Shown: piece after piece, positions 1 through 8,131 of the stretch | How positions within the stretch are numbered: position 1 is the first letter of the stretch | Layout of the letters: every line of letters begins with the position of its first letter | Assembly (NCBI RefSeq): GCF_900100365.1 | Contig: NZ_FNKU01000001.1 | Coordinates: 2,542,001 to 2,606,000, forward strand | Reading direction: 5' to 3' | DNA from: Pseudomonas cannabina | Lineage (GTDB): Bacteria; Pseudomonadota; Gammaproteobacteria; Pseudomonadales; Pseudomonadaceae | Length of the DNA stretch: 64,000 bases | Notes under the pieces: model-generated | Databases searched by the model: none | The model's input: only the letters and a program-made list of their open reading frames with translations | What the model was told of the DNA's origin: nothing | Made by a program: the position numbers and the translations under genes

Positions 1-35
1 GCGGGCTGCGCCACGGTTAATCAAACGAGACGGAA

Positions 36-1430
36 ATGACAAGACCGCGTTGGAAAAAGGCTCTCTTCATCGGCCTGCCGCTGGCCCTGGCCATCAGTGC
101 AGGCGCGGGTTTTCTGGCCTGGAATTACGGGCTGCCCGCCGGTTACCCGGTGAAGATCATGAAACAGGCCGACGACCTGCAAGAGCGGATCATTTCCTTC
201 GACAGCCACATCACCGTGCCGATGAAATTCGGCAGCGAGGGCAACGAGGCCGACAAGGACGGATCGGGGCAGTTCGACCTGGTGAAAACCGCCCGCGGCA
301 GGCTCTCCGGCGCGGCATTGACGATCTTCGGCTGGCCGGAAATCTGGAACGGCGACAACGCCCCGCATCGTCCGACCCCCGGCTTTGTCGACGAAGCGCG
401 CCACCAGCAGGAAGTGCGCTACAAGATCATCACCGGCATGGTCCGCGACTTCCCCAATCAGGTCGGCATTGCCTACACCCCGGACGACATGCGCCGCCTG
501 CACGGCGAGGGCAAGTTTGCGATCTTCATCAGCATGCTCAACGCCTACCCGCTGGGCGACGACCTGAACCTGCTGGACCACTGGACCGCGCGTGGCATGC
601 GCATGTTCGGTTTCAGCTATGTGGGCAATAACAGTTGGGCCGACTCCTCGCGGCCCCTGCCCTTCCTCAACGACACGCCCGACGCATTGGGTGGGCTTTC
701 TGAAATAGGCAAGCAGGCTGTGCAGCGCCTCAATGACCTGGGCGTGATCATCGACGTCTCGCAGATGTCGAGCAAGGCGCTGCTGCAGGTCAGCCAACTG
801 AGCCGCACGCCGATGGTCGCCTCGCACTCGGCACCGCGCGCACTGGTGGACATCCCGCGCAACCTCAGTGACGAGGAAATGCAGCTCATCAAGCAGAGCG
901 GCGGCGTGGTGCAGATTGTGGCGTTCCCAGCGTATTTGAAGCCGCTGACCCAGAAAACCCAGGACAAGCTCAACGCCCTGCGCAAGGATTTTGACCTGCC
1001 GCCGCTGCCGAATCTGGCCATGGCGCTGATGCCCGGCGACCCGATCATTACCGTCTGGCCCGAACAGCGCTTCGGTGCCTACGCCAGCAAGCTGTACGCG
1101 ATTCTGGAAGAGGAACCCAAGGCCACGGTCAAGGATTTCGTCGACGCCATCGATTACACGGTCAGAAAGATCGGCATCGACCATGTCGGCATCAGCTCCG
1201 ACTTCAACGATGGTGGCGGCGTGAAAGGCTTCAACGACGTCAGCGAAATCCGCAACGTGACCGCCGAGCTGATCGAGCGCGGTTACGCCGAAGCCGACAT
1301 CACCAAACTCTGGGGCGGCAATTTCTTGCGTGTCTGGGAGCAGGTTCAGGCTTCGGCGCGTCCTGATGCGAAACAAACGAACCTCTCGAACGCCGCTACC
1401 CGATCATCAGGCGAAACCGCTCATGACTGA
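36..1430 (+). CDS. pvdM: PvdM, periplasmic dipeptidase-family pyoverdine maturation protein
   Basis: 464 aa of the membrane (renal) dipeptidase family, required in pseudomonads for periplasmic maturation of the pyoverdine chromophore. The N-terminus (MTRPRWKKALFIGLPLALA, then a hydrophobic stretch to about residue 32) is a signal peptide or membrane anchor. The ATG follows a GAGACGGA Shine-Dalgarno. The region that holds the family's first metal motif (His-x-Asp) reads DSHITVP, so the usual Asp appears to be Thr. HSAPRALVD near residue 265 fits the later active-site His region. The stop overlaps the pvdN start by 8 bases, which suggests translational coupling in a pvdM-pvdN-pvdO-pvdE operon. 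Bases 18-20 (TAA) could end an upstream gene, where pvdP is expected, but too little is visible to call it. Confidence 0.92.
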   Translation: MTRPRWKKALFIGLPLALAISAGAGFLAWNYGLPAGYPVKIMKQADDLQERIISFDSHITVPMKFGSEGNEADKDGSGQFDLVKTARGRLSGAALTIFGWPEIWNGDNAPHRPTPGFVDEARHQQEVRYKIITGMVRDFPNQVGIAYTPDDMRRLHGEGKFAIFISMLNAYPLGDDLNLLDHWTARGMRMFGFSYVGNNSWADSSRPLPFLNDTPDALGGLSEIGKQAVQRLNDLGVIIDVSQMSSKALLQVSQLSRTPMVASHSAPRALVDIPRNLSDEEMQLIKQSGGVVQIVAFPAYLKPLTQKTQDKLNALRKDFDLPPLPNLAMALMPGDPIITVWPEQRFGAYASKLYAILEEEPKATVKDFVDAIDYTVRKIGIDHVGISSDFNDGGGVKGFNDVSEIRNVTAELIERGYAEADITKLWGGNFLRVWEQVQASARPDAKQTNLSNAATRSSGETAHD

Positions 1431-2706
1431 CCGCAGAACCTTTCTCAAGCAGGCCGGCTTACTCGCTGCAGCCCTGCCGCTGGGCTCCAGCCTGGCAACA
1501 GCAGCCGAACCACTAACAGCGTCCGAGCCAATGGCCGCAGACAAATGGGCACGCCTGAAACAGCTGTTCAATCAGGACCCGGACTACGTTCACTTTTCCA
1601 ACTTTCTGGTCACGTCGCACCCCAAACCGGTGCGCGACGCCATCGAGCAACATCGTGCACACATCGACCGCAATCCTGGCCTGGCGATGGACTGGGACCT
1701 GCAGGAAACCGAGCGCCGCGAACATGAGGTTCGGGTCTGGGCGGGCAAGTACCTGAATGCCCAACCCGGCCAGATCGCCCTGACCGGCAGCACCACCGAA
1801 GGACTGGCGATCATCTACGGCGGTATTCATGTACGCCCGGATCAGGAGATCCTGACCACCGAGCACGAGCATTCCTGCACCCGCGACATCCTTAAATTCC
1901 GTCAGCAGCGCGAAGGCACGCAGGTGCGCAAGATTCGCCTGTTCAAGGACCCGGCCACTGTTTCGGCAGACGAGATTATTGGCTCCATCGCCCGCAGCAT
2001 TCAGCCCAAGACGCGCGTGCTGGGCATGACCTGGGTGCAGTCGGGCAGCGGCGTGAAACTGCCGATCGGCGCCATCGGTGATCTGGTCGAAGAACACAAC
2101 CGCAACCGCGACGACAAGGACCGCATCCTGTACGTGGTCGATGGCGTGCACGGCTTTGGCGTCGAGAACCTGGATTTTCCGGACATGAAGTGCGACTTCT
2201 ACGTCGCGGGCACCCACAAGTGGATGTTCGGCCCGCGCGGCACCGGGATTGTCTGCGCCCGTTCGGAGCAGGTCAAAGACCTCACCCCGATAATTCCGAC
2301 GTTCTCGGAAGCCACCGGTTTCAGCACGATCATGACGCCCGGCGGTTATCACTCGTTCGAGCATCGCTGGGCGCTGAACGAAGCGTTCAAGCTGCACCTG
2401 CAACTGGGCAAAGCCGACGTGCAGGCACGTATTCATCAGCTCAACAGCGACCTCAAGCAGCGTCTTCAAGCGCAACCGAATGTCGAGCTGGTGACACCGA
2501 TGGACCCTGCGCTGTCGGCGGGCTTCAGCTTTTTCCGGCTCAAGGGCCAGAAGAGCGACGAGGTGGCCGCGTGGCTGATGAAGCAACGCATGGTGGTCGA
2601 TGCGGTGAGCCGCGACGTCGGCCCGGTGGTACGCACCGCGCCGGGGCTGCTGAACAACGAGGCTGAAATCGAGCGTTTCATGGAGCTGCTCAGCCAGCGC
2701 GCCTGA
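1423..2706 (+). CDS. pvdN: PvdN, Tat-exported PLP-dependent enzyme of pyoverdine side-chain tailoring
   Basis: 427 aa from the ATG at 1423. An upstream in-frame start at 1330 would lie deep inside pvdM and would bury the signal peptide. The N-terminus MTDRRTFLKQAG is a twin-arginine (Tat) signal, and export of the folded, cofactor-loaded enzyme is known for PvdN. It belongs to aminotransferase class V. The PLP lysine is in AGTHKWMFGPRG (K266), and the aspartate that contacts the pyridine nitrogen is in YVVDGVHGFG. In characterised pseudomonads PvdN converts the chromophore-bound glutamate to succinamide in the periplasm. Length is normal for the family and no lesion is seen. Confidence 0.93.
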   Translation: MTDRRTFLKQAGLLAAALPLGSSLATAAEPLTASEPMAADKWARLKQLFNQDPDYVHFSNFLVTSHPKPVRDAIEQHRAHIDRNPGLAMDWDLQETERREHEVRVWAGKYLNAQPGQIALTGSTTEGLAIIYGGIHVRPDQEILTTEHEHSCTRDILKFRQQREGTQVRKIRLFKDPATVSADEIIGSIARSIQPKTRVLGMTWVQSGSGVKLPIGAIGDLVEEHNRNRDDKDRILYVVDGVHGFGVENLDFPDMKCDFYVAGTHKWMFGPRGTGIVCARSEQVKDLTPIIPTFSEATGFSTIMTPGGYHSFEHRWALNEAFKLHLQLGKADVQARIHQLNSDLKQRLQAQPNVELVTPMDPALSAGFSFFRLKGQKSDEVAAWLMKQRMVVDAVSRDVGPVVRTAPGLLNNEAEIERFMELLSQRA

Positions 2707-2756
2707 CGCGCCCGCACTGCATCAACTGTTTCCGTTTACTGCTAGCGAGACCCGTC

Positions 2757-3635
2757 ATGAAAAAAACACTGCTGTCCCTATCCGCCGTGCTCGGCCTGTT
2801 GCTGGGCGGCACCGCCCTCGCCGCTGCGCCCGTTTCGGTGCCCGCGCCGGTGCCCGCGCCCGGTAAGACATTCAAGGACTGCAAGGATTGCCCGGAAATG
2901 GTCGTGCTGCCTGCGGGCACCTTCACCATGGGCGCGCCCGAGGAAGAAATGGGCCGCCAGCCGGACGAAGGCCCACTGCATGACGTGACCTTCGCCAAGC
3001 CGTTCGCCATCAGCCGCTTTCAGGTATTGGCTGGCGAATGGGACGCCTATATCAAAAGCTCCGGTTACAAAACGCCCGACGGTGACACCCGGCCAGGCCG
3101 CGAGTGCAGGGCCGGCAAGCCACGCTACCCGCTGACCGCGCGCCAGCCAGCGGTGTGCATGGACTGGAACGAGGCCAACGCGTATGTCGAATGGCTGTCG
3201 AAGAAGACCGGCAAGCCTTACCACATGGTCAGCGAAGCCCAGCGGGAATACGCGGCACGCGGCGGCAGCAAAGGCTCGTTCCCGTTCCCGATGGACGAAG
3301 GCAAGCCCTACAGCATCGCCAAACACGCCAACACCTACGGCCCGGAAGACGGTTTCAGCTACACCGCGCCGGCAGGCAGTTACAGCCCGAACGATTTCGG
3401 CATCTACGACGCCCACGGCAACGTCTACGAATGGACTGCCGATTGCGAGACCAGCAACTACAACGGCGCACCCACCGACGGCAGCGCGTGGCTGGCCGGT
3501 GACTGCACCTGGAAGATGATTCGCGGCAACGACTGGACCGAAGCGCCGATTTTCTCCCGCTCCGGCAACCGCAACAGCCGCCAGCCCGCTGTGCGTGGCG
3601 ACTGGCTGGGCTTCCGGGTCGCTCGCGACCTGTAA
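2757..3635 (+). CDS. pvdO: PvdO, FGE-sulfatase-fold protein for pyoverdine chromophore oxidation
   Basis: 292 aa. The Sec signal peptide is MKKTLLSLSAVLGLLLGG...ALAAA. It is followed by a formylglycine-generating-enzyme (SUMF1) fold, seen in MVVLPAGTFTMGAPEEEMGR, PVCMDWNEANAYVEWLSKKTGKPY cut by a short linker, YDAHGNVYEWTADC, and the terminal GDWLGFRVARDL. PvdO is known to be needed in the periplasm for oxidation of dihydropyoverdine to the fluorescent chromophore. The ATG has GCGAGA upstream, and the gene lies 50 bases after pvdN and 64 bases before pvdE, consistent with one transcript. Confidence 0.93.
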   Translation: MKKTLLSLSAVLGLLLGGTALAAAPVSVPAPVPAPGKTFKDCKDCPEMVVLPAGTFTMGAPEEEMGRQPDEGPLHDVTFAKPFAISRFQVLAGEWDAYIKSSGYKTPDGDTRPGRECRAGKPRYPLTARQPAVCMDWNEANAYVEWLSKKTGKPYHMVSEAQREYAARGGSKGSFPFPMDEGKPYSIAKHANTYGPEDGFSYTAPAGSYSPNDFGIYDAHGNVYEWTADCETSNYNGAPTDGSAWLAGDCTWKMIRGNDWTEAPIFSRSGNRNSRQPAVRGDWLGFRVARDL

Positions 3636-3699
3636 CGGACTTCATGCGCGCGCCTGTGATGCATGCAGGCCGCACTCACGGACACTGACGAGACCCACC

Positions 3700-5364
3700 A
3701 TGACCCGCAAAACTGAAAGCCTCGCCCGGGAAACCCTGAGGATCCTCAAGCCGTTCTGGTGGCTGGTGGCGTTGTCGACTGTGCTCGGGATCGTCAGTGG
3801 CCTCAGCGTCACCGGCCTGCTGGCCACCATCAATAATGCGCTGAACATGCCCGGCGGCCCCGATGCCTATACCGCATGGCTGTTTGCCGGGCTGTGCGTG
3901 CTGACCCTGGCCTGCTCGACGCTGTCCAACCTGTCGACCAACTACGTCGGCCAGCGCGTGGTCGCCAACCTGCGCCGCGAGCTGGCCGCCAAAGTACTGG
4001 TCGCGCCCATCGAGCAACTGGAGCGCTATCGCTCGCACCGTTTGATCCCGGTGCTGCTCAACGACGTCAACACCATCAGCACTTTCGCCCTGTCGGTCGC
4101 GCCGATGGTGATTTCGTTCACGGTCACCCTGGGCTGCCTGACCTATCTGGCGCTGTTGTCGTGGCAGATTCTGGCCCTGACCGTGCTCACCGTGGTGCTC
4201 GGCACCGGCGCGCAGTACCTGGCTCATGCGTTCGGCATGCGCAGCATTCTGGCCGCGCGTAACAGCGAAGACGAACTGCAGAAGCATTATCAGGCGCTGT
4301 CCGCTGGTGCCAAGGAACTGCGTATTCAGCGCAAACGCCGTCAGCACATGCTCGACGAAAAGATCCACGGCGCTACCGAAAACATCTGCCGCTCGAACAT
4401 TCGCGCCGCCAACATCTTTGTCAGTGCCGAAACCTTCGGCTCGATGCTGTTCTTTGCCGTGATCGGCATGGCCATCGCCTTCCAGGCCATGTGGCCGACC
4501 ACCGAGAAAACCGTGCTGGGCGGCTTCGTGTTGGTGATGCTGTACATGAAAGGACCACTGGAGCGTCTGATTACCGCCCTGCCCGGCATCAGCCGCGCGC
4601 AGATCGCCATGCGCCGCATCGCCGAACTGTCGTGGAAATTTTCCAGCCCCGAACCGCACCTGCTGGTCAGCGACCGCCCTAATTCACTGGCCAATATGCA
4701 GACCCTGGAACTGCGCAACCTGCGCTACGACTACCCGCCGGTCGAAGGCGGCGACGCGTTCCATCTCGGCCCGGTGGACCTGAGCATCAAACAGGGCGAT
4801 ATCGTGTTCATCGTCGGCGAGAACGGTTGTGGCAAGACCACGCTGATCAAGCTGCTGCTGGGCCTGTACAAGCCGCAACAGGGTGAAGTCCGCCTGAATG
4901 GCGAGGCTGTGATTCCGGAGAATCTCGACGATTATCGCCAGTTGTTCACCACGATCTTCGCCGATTACTACCTGTTCGATGAGCCGCTGCAGGGTGAGGC
5001 CGCATTGCCGCAAGACGCCGGCAAATACTTGGAGCGTCTGGACATCGCGCACAAGGTCAGCATCAAGGACGGCGCGTTTACCACCACCGACCTGTCCACC
5101 GGCCAGCGCAAGCGCCTGGCACTCATCAATGCCTGGCTGGACGAGCGTCAGGTGCTGGTCTTCGACGAGTGGGCCGCTGATCAGGACCCGGCATTCCGTC
5201 GGGTGTTCTACACCGAGCTGCTGCCGGAATTGAAGCAGCAGGGCAAGACCATCATCGTCATTTCCCACGACGACCGCTACTTCTACATCGCCGATCAACT
5301 GGTGCGCATGCAGGCGGGCCAGATTGAGGTCGAGCAAGCGCAGAGCCAAACCGCACAAGCCTGA
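3700..5364 (+). CDS. pvdE: PvdE, ABC exporter of the pyoverdine precursor
   Basis: 554 aa from the ATG at 3700 (MTRKTESLARETLRILKPFWW). The earlier in-frame start at 3595 lies inside pvdO. It is a fused half-transporter of the cyclic-peptide exporter family: about six transmembrane helices in residues 20-300, then a nucleotide-binding domain with Walker A VGENGCGKTT, signature LSTGQRKRLAL, Walker B VLVFDEWAADQDP and the H-loop ISHDDRYF. It moves the acylated precursor ferribactin across the inner membrane to PvdM, PvdN and PvdO. It is the last gene of the operon and is followed directly by a strong terminator. Confidence 0.94.
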   Translation: MTRKTESLARETLRILKPFWWLVALSTVLGIVSGLSVTGLLATINNALNMPGGPDAYTAWLFAGLCVLTLACSTLSNLSTNYVGQRVVANLRRELAAKVLVAPIEQLERYRSHRLIPVLLNDVNTISTFALSVAPMVISFTVTLGCLTYLALLSWQILALTVLTVVLGTGAQYLAHAFGMRSILAARNSEDELQKHYQALSAGAKELRIQRKRRQHMLDEKIHGATENICRSNIRAANIFVSAETFGSMLFFAVIGMAIAFQAMWPTTEKTVLGGFVLVMLYMKGPLERLITALPGISRAQIAMRRIAELSWKFSSPEPHLLVSDRPNSLANMQTLELRNLRYDYPPVEGGDAFHLGPVDLSIKQGDIVFIVGENGCGKTTLIKLLLGLYKPQQGEVRLNGEAVIPENLDDYRQLFTTIFADYYLFDEPLQGEAALPQDAGKYLERLDIAHKVSIKDGAFTTTDLSTGQRKRLALINAWLDERQVLVFDEWAADQDPAFRRVFYTELLPELKQQGKTIIVISHDDRYFYIADQLVRMQAGQIEVEQAQSQTAQA

Positions 5365-5381
5365 ATCATCGACATTGAAAC

Positions 5382-5417
5382 GCCCCGCCCGGCCTGTCCG
5401 CGAGCGGGGCTTTTTCT
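5382..5417 (+). terminator. Rho-independent terminator after pvdE
   Basis: The 7-bp stem GCCCCGC (5382-5388) pairs with GCGGGGC (5404-5410), followed by TTTTTCTT. It ends the pvdMNOE transcript and separates it from the receptor promoter about 75 bases downstream. Confidence 0.88.
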
Positions 5418-5491
5418 TGTCCGGAGAAGTGACGCGCGGCCAAAGCGGATAGCCAAGAGCCATCTTTTTTCGGGATTTGTGAAAAATTCAG

Positions 5492-5515
5492 TAAATAATC
5501 GTTAATCGCTTTCGT
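5492..5515 (+). promoter_or_regulatory. PvdS-dependent promoter (IS box) of the first receptor gene
   Basis: TAAAT (5492-5496), 16-base spacer, CGT (5513-5515), continuing TCTCATT. This is the full consensus of the iron-starvation box read by PvdS. It lies about 150 bases upstream of the receptor ATG at 5668, leaving a long 5' leader that encodes nothing I recognise. Confidence 0.85.
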
Positions 5516-5667
5516 TCTCATTAACAGCGAACTGCGTGCCCAGCCATTTCCCCGCGCGGCGCTTTATAAGTTGCGCTTGCCTGCCCGGTCGACGGCTGAA
5601 CCCGACTGCGCAGGCCCGAACAACGCTCCCGATCTCCTTGCCGATACCCACTGGAAAGAGCCAATTC

Positions 5668-7899
5668 ATGCACAACCCGTCACGCCTCACCCCGCTCAGC
5701 AACGCGCTGCTGCTCCGTCAGATGTTCCGTTCCCGGCCATCCATGGCGGCCATGGGTCTTGCGTTCTGCATGCCAGTCGCCCCGCAGGCGCAGGAAGCTG
5801 CCACCGAAGGCTCGGCCACGACGGGCTCGGTCACTCTGGCGCCGACCGCGATCGATTCGCAGTACCTGGGCACGACCACCGACGGCACCGGTTCGTATAC
5901 CACCGGCGCAGTGAGTATTGGCAAGGGCGCGCCGCAGTCGCTGCGTGAAACACCGCAATCGGTGACCGTAGTGACGCGGCAGGTCATGGACGACAGCAAC
6001 CTCACCAGCCTCAGCGATGTGCTGGAAGACACGCCCGGCATCACTTTCCAGTACCGCAACTTTGGCGGTCACGTGTACACCTCGCGCGGCTTCTCGCTGC
6101 TGGCAGAAAGCTTCCTGATCGACGGCATTGGCGGTCAGGGTTATCAGATCACCGGCTGGATGCAGCCGGATATGGCCATTTATGACCGCGTGGAAGTGCT
6201 GCGCGGTGCGTCCGGCCTGCTGGTCGGCGCCGGTCAGCCTGGTGGCGCGGTCAATCTGGTGCGCAAACGCCCGACGGCCGACAACAAGTTCTCGATCACT
6301 ACCCGTGCCGGTTCCTGGGACCAGTACCGTGTCGATCTGGACGGCAGCGGCAAGCTCAACGATTCGGGCACCCTGCGCGGGCGCATGGTCGCGGCCTATG
6401 ACGACAGCGGTTCCTACCTCGACGGCCGCGACAGCCGCACCCCGCTGCTGTACGGCATCGTCGAAGCCGACGTGAGCGATGACACCACCCTGACCATGAG
6501 CCTGCGTCGTCAGGAGCAGGTCATCAACGGCTACTCGATCTACGGCCTGCCACGCTACAGCAACGGCCAGTCGCTGGGCCTGTCGCGTTCGACCAACCTG
6601 GCGCAGAAGTGGAACCGCCACGAGAGCGACATGACCGAGGCGTTCACCGAAGTCGCGCACCGCTTCAATGAAGACTGGACCAGCAAGACGTCGCTGACGT
6701 ATTCGCAGGGCGGGTTTGATCAGACGATTGCGTATGCACGCGGAGCGGTCGATCCGGCTACGTTGGCGGGATCTACTTTCCAGAGCACGCTCTTCCGCAA
6801 GGACGAAGTGAACAGCACTGGTCTCAATAGCCAGTTGGAAGGTAATTTCAACGCCTTTGGCCTGGAGCATCAGGTAACACTCGGCGCTGACTGGTCAAGA
6901 CAGGAGGCCAACTCGCATCAGGCTACTGCGCGGACCCGGTCGCCAATCAATATCTTCGACGTCAACCAGAACGCTTTCGCCAAACCTGCGCGTCCGGCCT
7001 GGACCACCGACATCGACACCACCGAAGAACGCGCGGGGCTGTACGCCAACACGCGTATTCACCTGAGCGAACCCTTGAGTGTGGTGCTGGGCACTCGTCT
7101 GAGCTGGTATGACTACAAGTACGACGTCAAGACCGGAGCGGCAACCAGTTACGAGTCCACGCAGACCCAGGAATTCACCCCGTTTGCGGGCGTTATCTAC
7201 GACATCAACGACAGCTGGTCGTGGTACGCCAGCTATGCCGATATCTTCACACCGCAGGCCAACTATGTAACCGCTGGCGGCTCGCCGCTGGACCCGGCGA
7301 TCGGCTCCAACTACGAAACCGGTTTCAAGGGTGAACTGTTCGACAAGCGCATGAACCTGTCGATGGCGCTGTTCTACATCAAGCAGAAGGATGTGGCCGG
7401 TGTCGACGTAAACACCACTCAGCTCTGCCCGACCAGCTCCGACGGCTCCTGCTACCTGCAGGACGGCATCAGCCGCAGCAAGGGTGTCGACGTCGAAGCC
7501 AGCGGCGAAGTGCTGCCGGGTCTGCAAGTGTTCGGCGGCTATACCTACAACATGCTGCGCAACAACGGTGACTCGGATGTTACCTATGAAACGCCGAAAC
7601 ACATGCTGCGCCTCAACACCAGCTACAACCTGCCGGGCGCCTGGAACCGCCTGACCCTGGGCACCGGCGTGTCGGCGGATTCGGGCTACGAAGTGCCGTC
7701 CAACAAACAGCTGGGCGTCGCCGGCAAGGCCATCTGGGATGCGCGGGCCTCGTGGAAACTGGATGAGAACTGGAAGGTGTCGCTCAACGCCGAAAACCTC
7801 TTCGACCGCAAGTACTACACCACCTCGATCGCCACCGACCGCTCCAACGTCTACGGCGAACCGCGCAGTTATGTCCTGACCTTGCGGGGTGATTTCTGA
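5668..7899 (+). CDS. TonB-dependent ferripyoverdine receptor, FpvA-type without signalling domain
   Basis: 743 aa from the ATG at 5668, which has GGAAAGAG seven bases upstream. The in-frame ATG at 5536 would add 44 residues with no signal-peptide character. The signal peptide is followed almost at once by the plug domain (about residues 75-185, with TPQSVTVVTRQVMDD and GITFQYRNFGG) and a 22-strand barrel ending in YVLTLRGDF with the typical terminal Phe. The FecA/FpvA-type N-terminal signalling (STN) domain of the neighbouring receptor is absent, so this copy should transport but not signal. Identity to the downstream receptor is high across plug and barrel, which indicates a tandem duplication. 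It has its own perfect PvdS box. Confidence 0.9.
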   Translation: MHNPSRLTPLSNALLLRQMFRSRPSMAAMGLAFCMPVAPQAQEAATEGSATTGSVTLAPTAIDSQYLGTTTDGTGSYTTGAVSIGKGAPQSLRETPQSVTVVTRQVMDDSNLTSLSDVLEDTPGITFQYRNFGGHVYTSRGFSLLAESFLIDGIGGQGYQITGWMQPDMAIYDRVEVLRGASGLLVGAGQPGGAVNLVRKRPTADNKFSITTRAGSWDQYRVDLDGSGKLNDSGTLRGRMVAAYDDSGSYLDGRDSRTPLLYGIVEADVSDDTTLTMSLRRQEQVINGYSIYGLPRYSNGQSLGLSRSTNLAQKWNRHESDMTEAFTEVAHRFNEDWTSKTSLTYSQGGFDQTIAYARGAVDPATLAGSTFQSTLFRKDEVNSTGLNSQLEGNFNAFGLEHQVTLGADWSRQEANSHQATARTRSPINIFDVNQNAFAKPARPAWTTDIDTTEERAGLYANTRIHLSEPLSVVLGTRLSWYDYKYDVKTGAATSYESTQTQEFTPFAGVIYDINDSWSWYASYADIFTPQANYVTAGGSPLDPAIGSNYETGFKGELFDKRMNLSMALFYIKQKDVAGVDVNTTQLCPTSSDGSCYLQDGISRSKGVDVEASGEVLPGLQVFGGYTYNMLRNNGDSDVTYETPKHMLRLNTSYNLPGAWNRLTLGTGVSADSGYEVPSNKQLGVAGKAIWDARASWKLDENWKVSLNAENLFDRKYYTTSIATDRSNVYGEPRSYVLTLRGDF

Positions 7900-7948
7900 T
7901 CTGAGTCCAGGCTTTTGATTCTGGCCGAAGGCCGTGATGGAACCCCCC

Positions 7949-8038
7949 GTGGGAGCGAGCTTGCTCGCGAAAGCAATGGTTCAAATACCCTGGTTCCCGG
8001 GGCTGCACCGGACTATTCGCGAGCAAGCTCGCTCCCAC
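7949..8038. repeat. REP doublet (REPIN) between the two receptor genes
   Basis: Two inverted copies of the Pseudomonas REP: GTGGGAGCGAGCTTGCTCGC at 7949 and its reverse complement ending at 8038, separated by about 40 bases. Each arm can fold by itself, and the whole can form a long hairpin. It could attenuate read-through from the first receptor to the second. Confidence 0.9.
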
Positions 8039-8131
8039 AGATTTTTTGTATAACGAGCAAACATCTGCATACCAACAATCACCCGCAAATACATTATCCT
8101 GCACCCTCGATTTCAACGAGCCATCCCTCCC

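Noticed and set aside
21..1376. A 451-codon open frame on the minus strand opposite pvdM.
   Set aside because: Mirror frame of a gene with signal peptide and family motifs. No ribosome site and no recognisable fold.
5536..5667. An upstream start for the first receptor at 5536.
   Set aside because: The 44 extra residues show no signal character and have no Shine-Dalgarno, while the ATG at 5668 has GGAAAGAG and is followed by a plausible signal peptide.
8086..8110. A PvdS box before the second receptor (CAAAT, 17 bases, CGA).
   Set aside because: Two mismatches, one in the otherwise invariant CGT. Not listed as a feature; only mentioned under fpvA.
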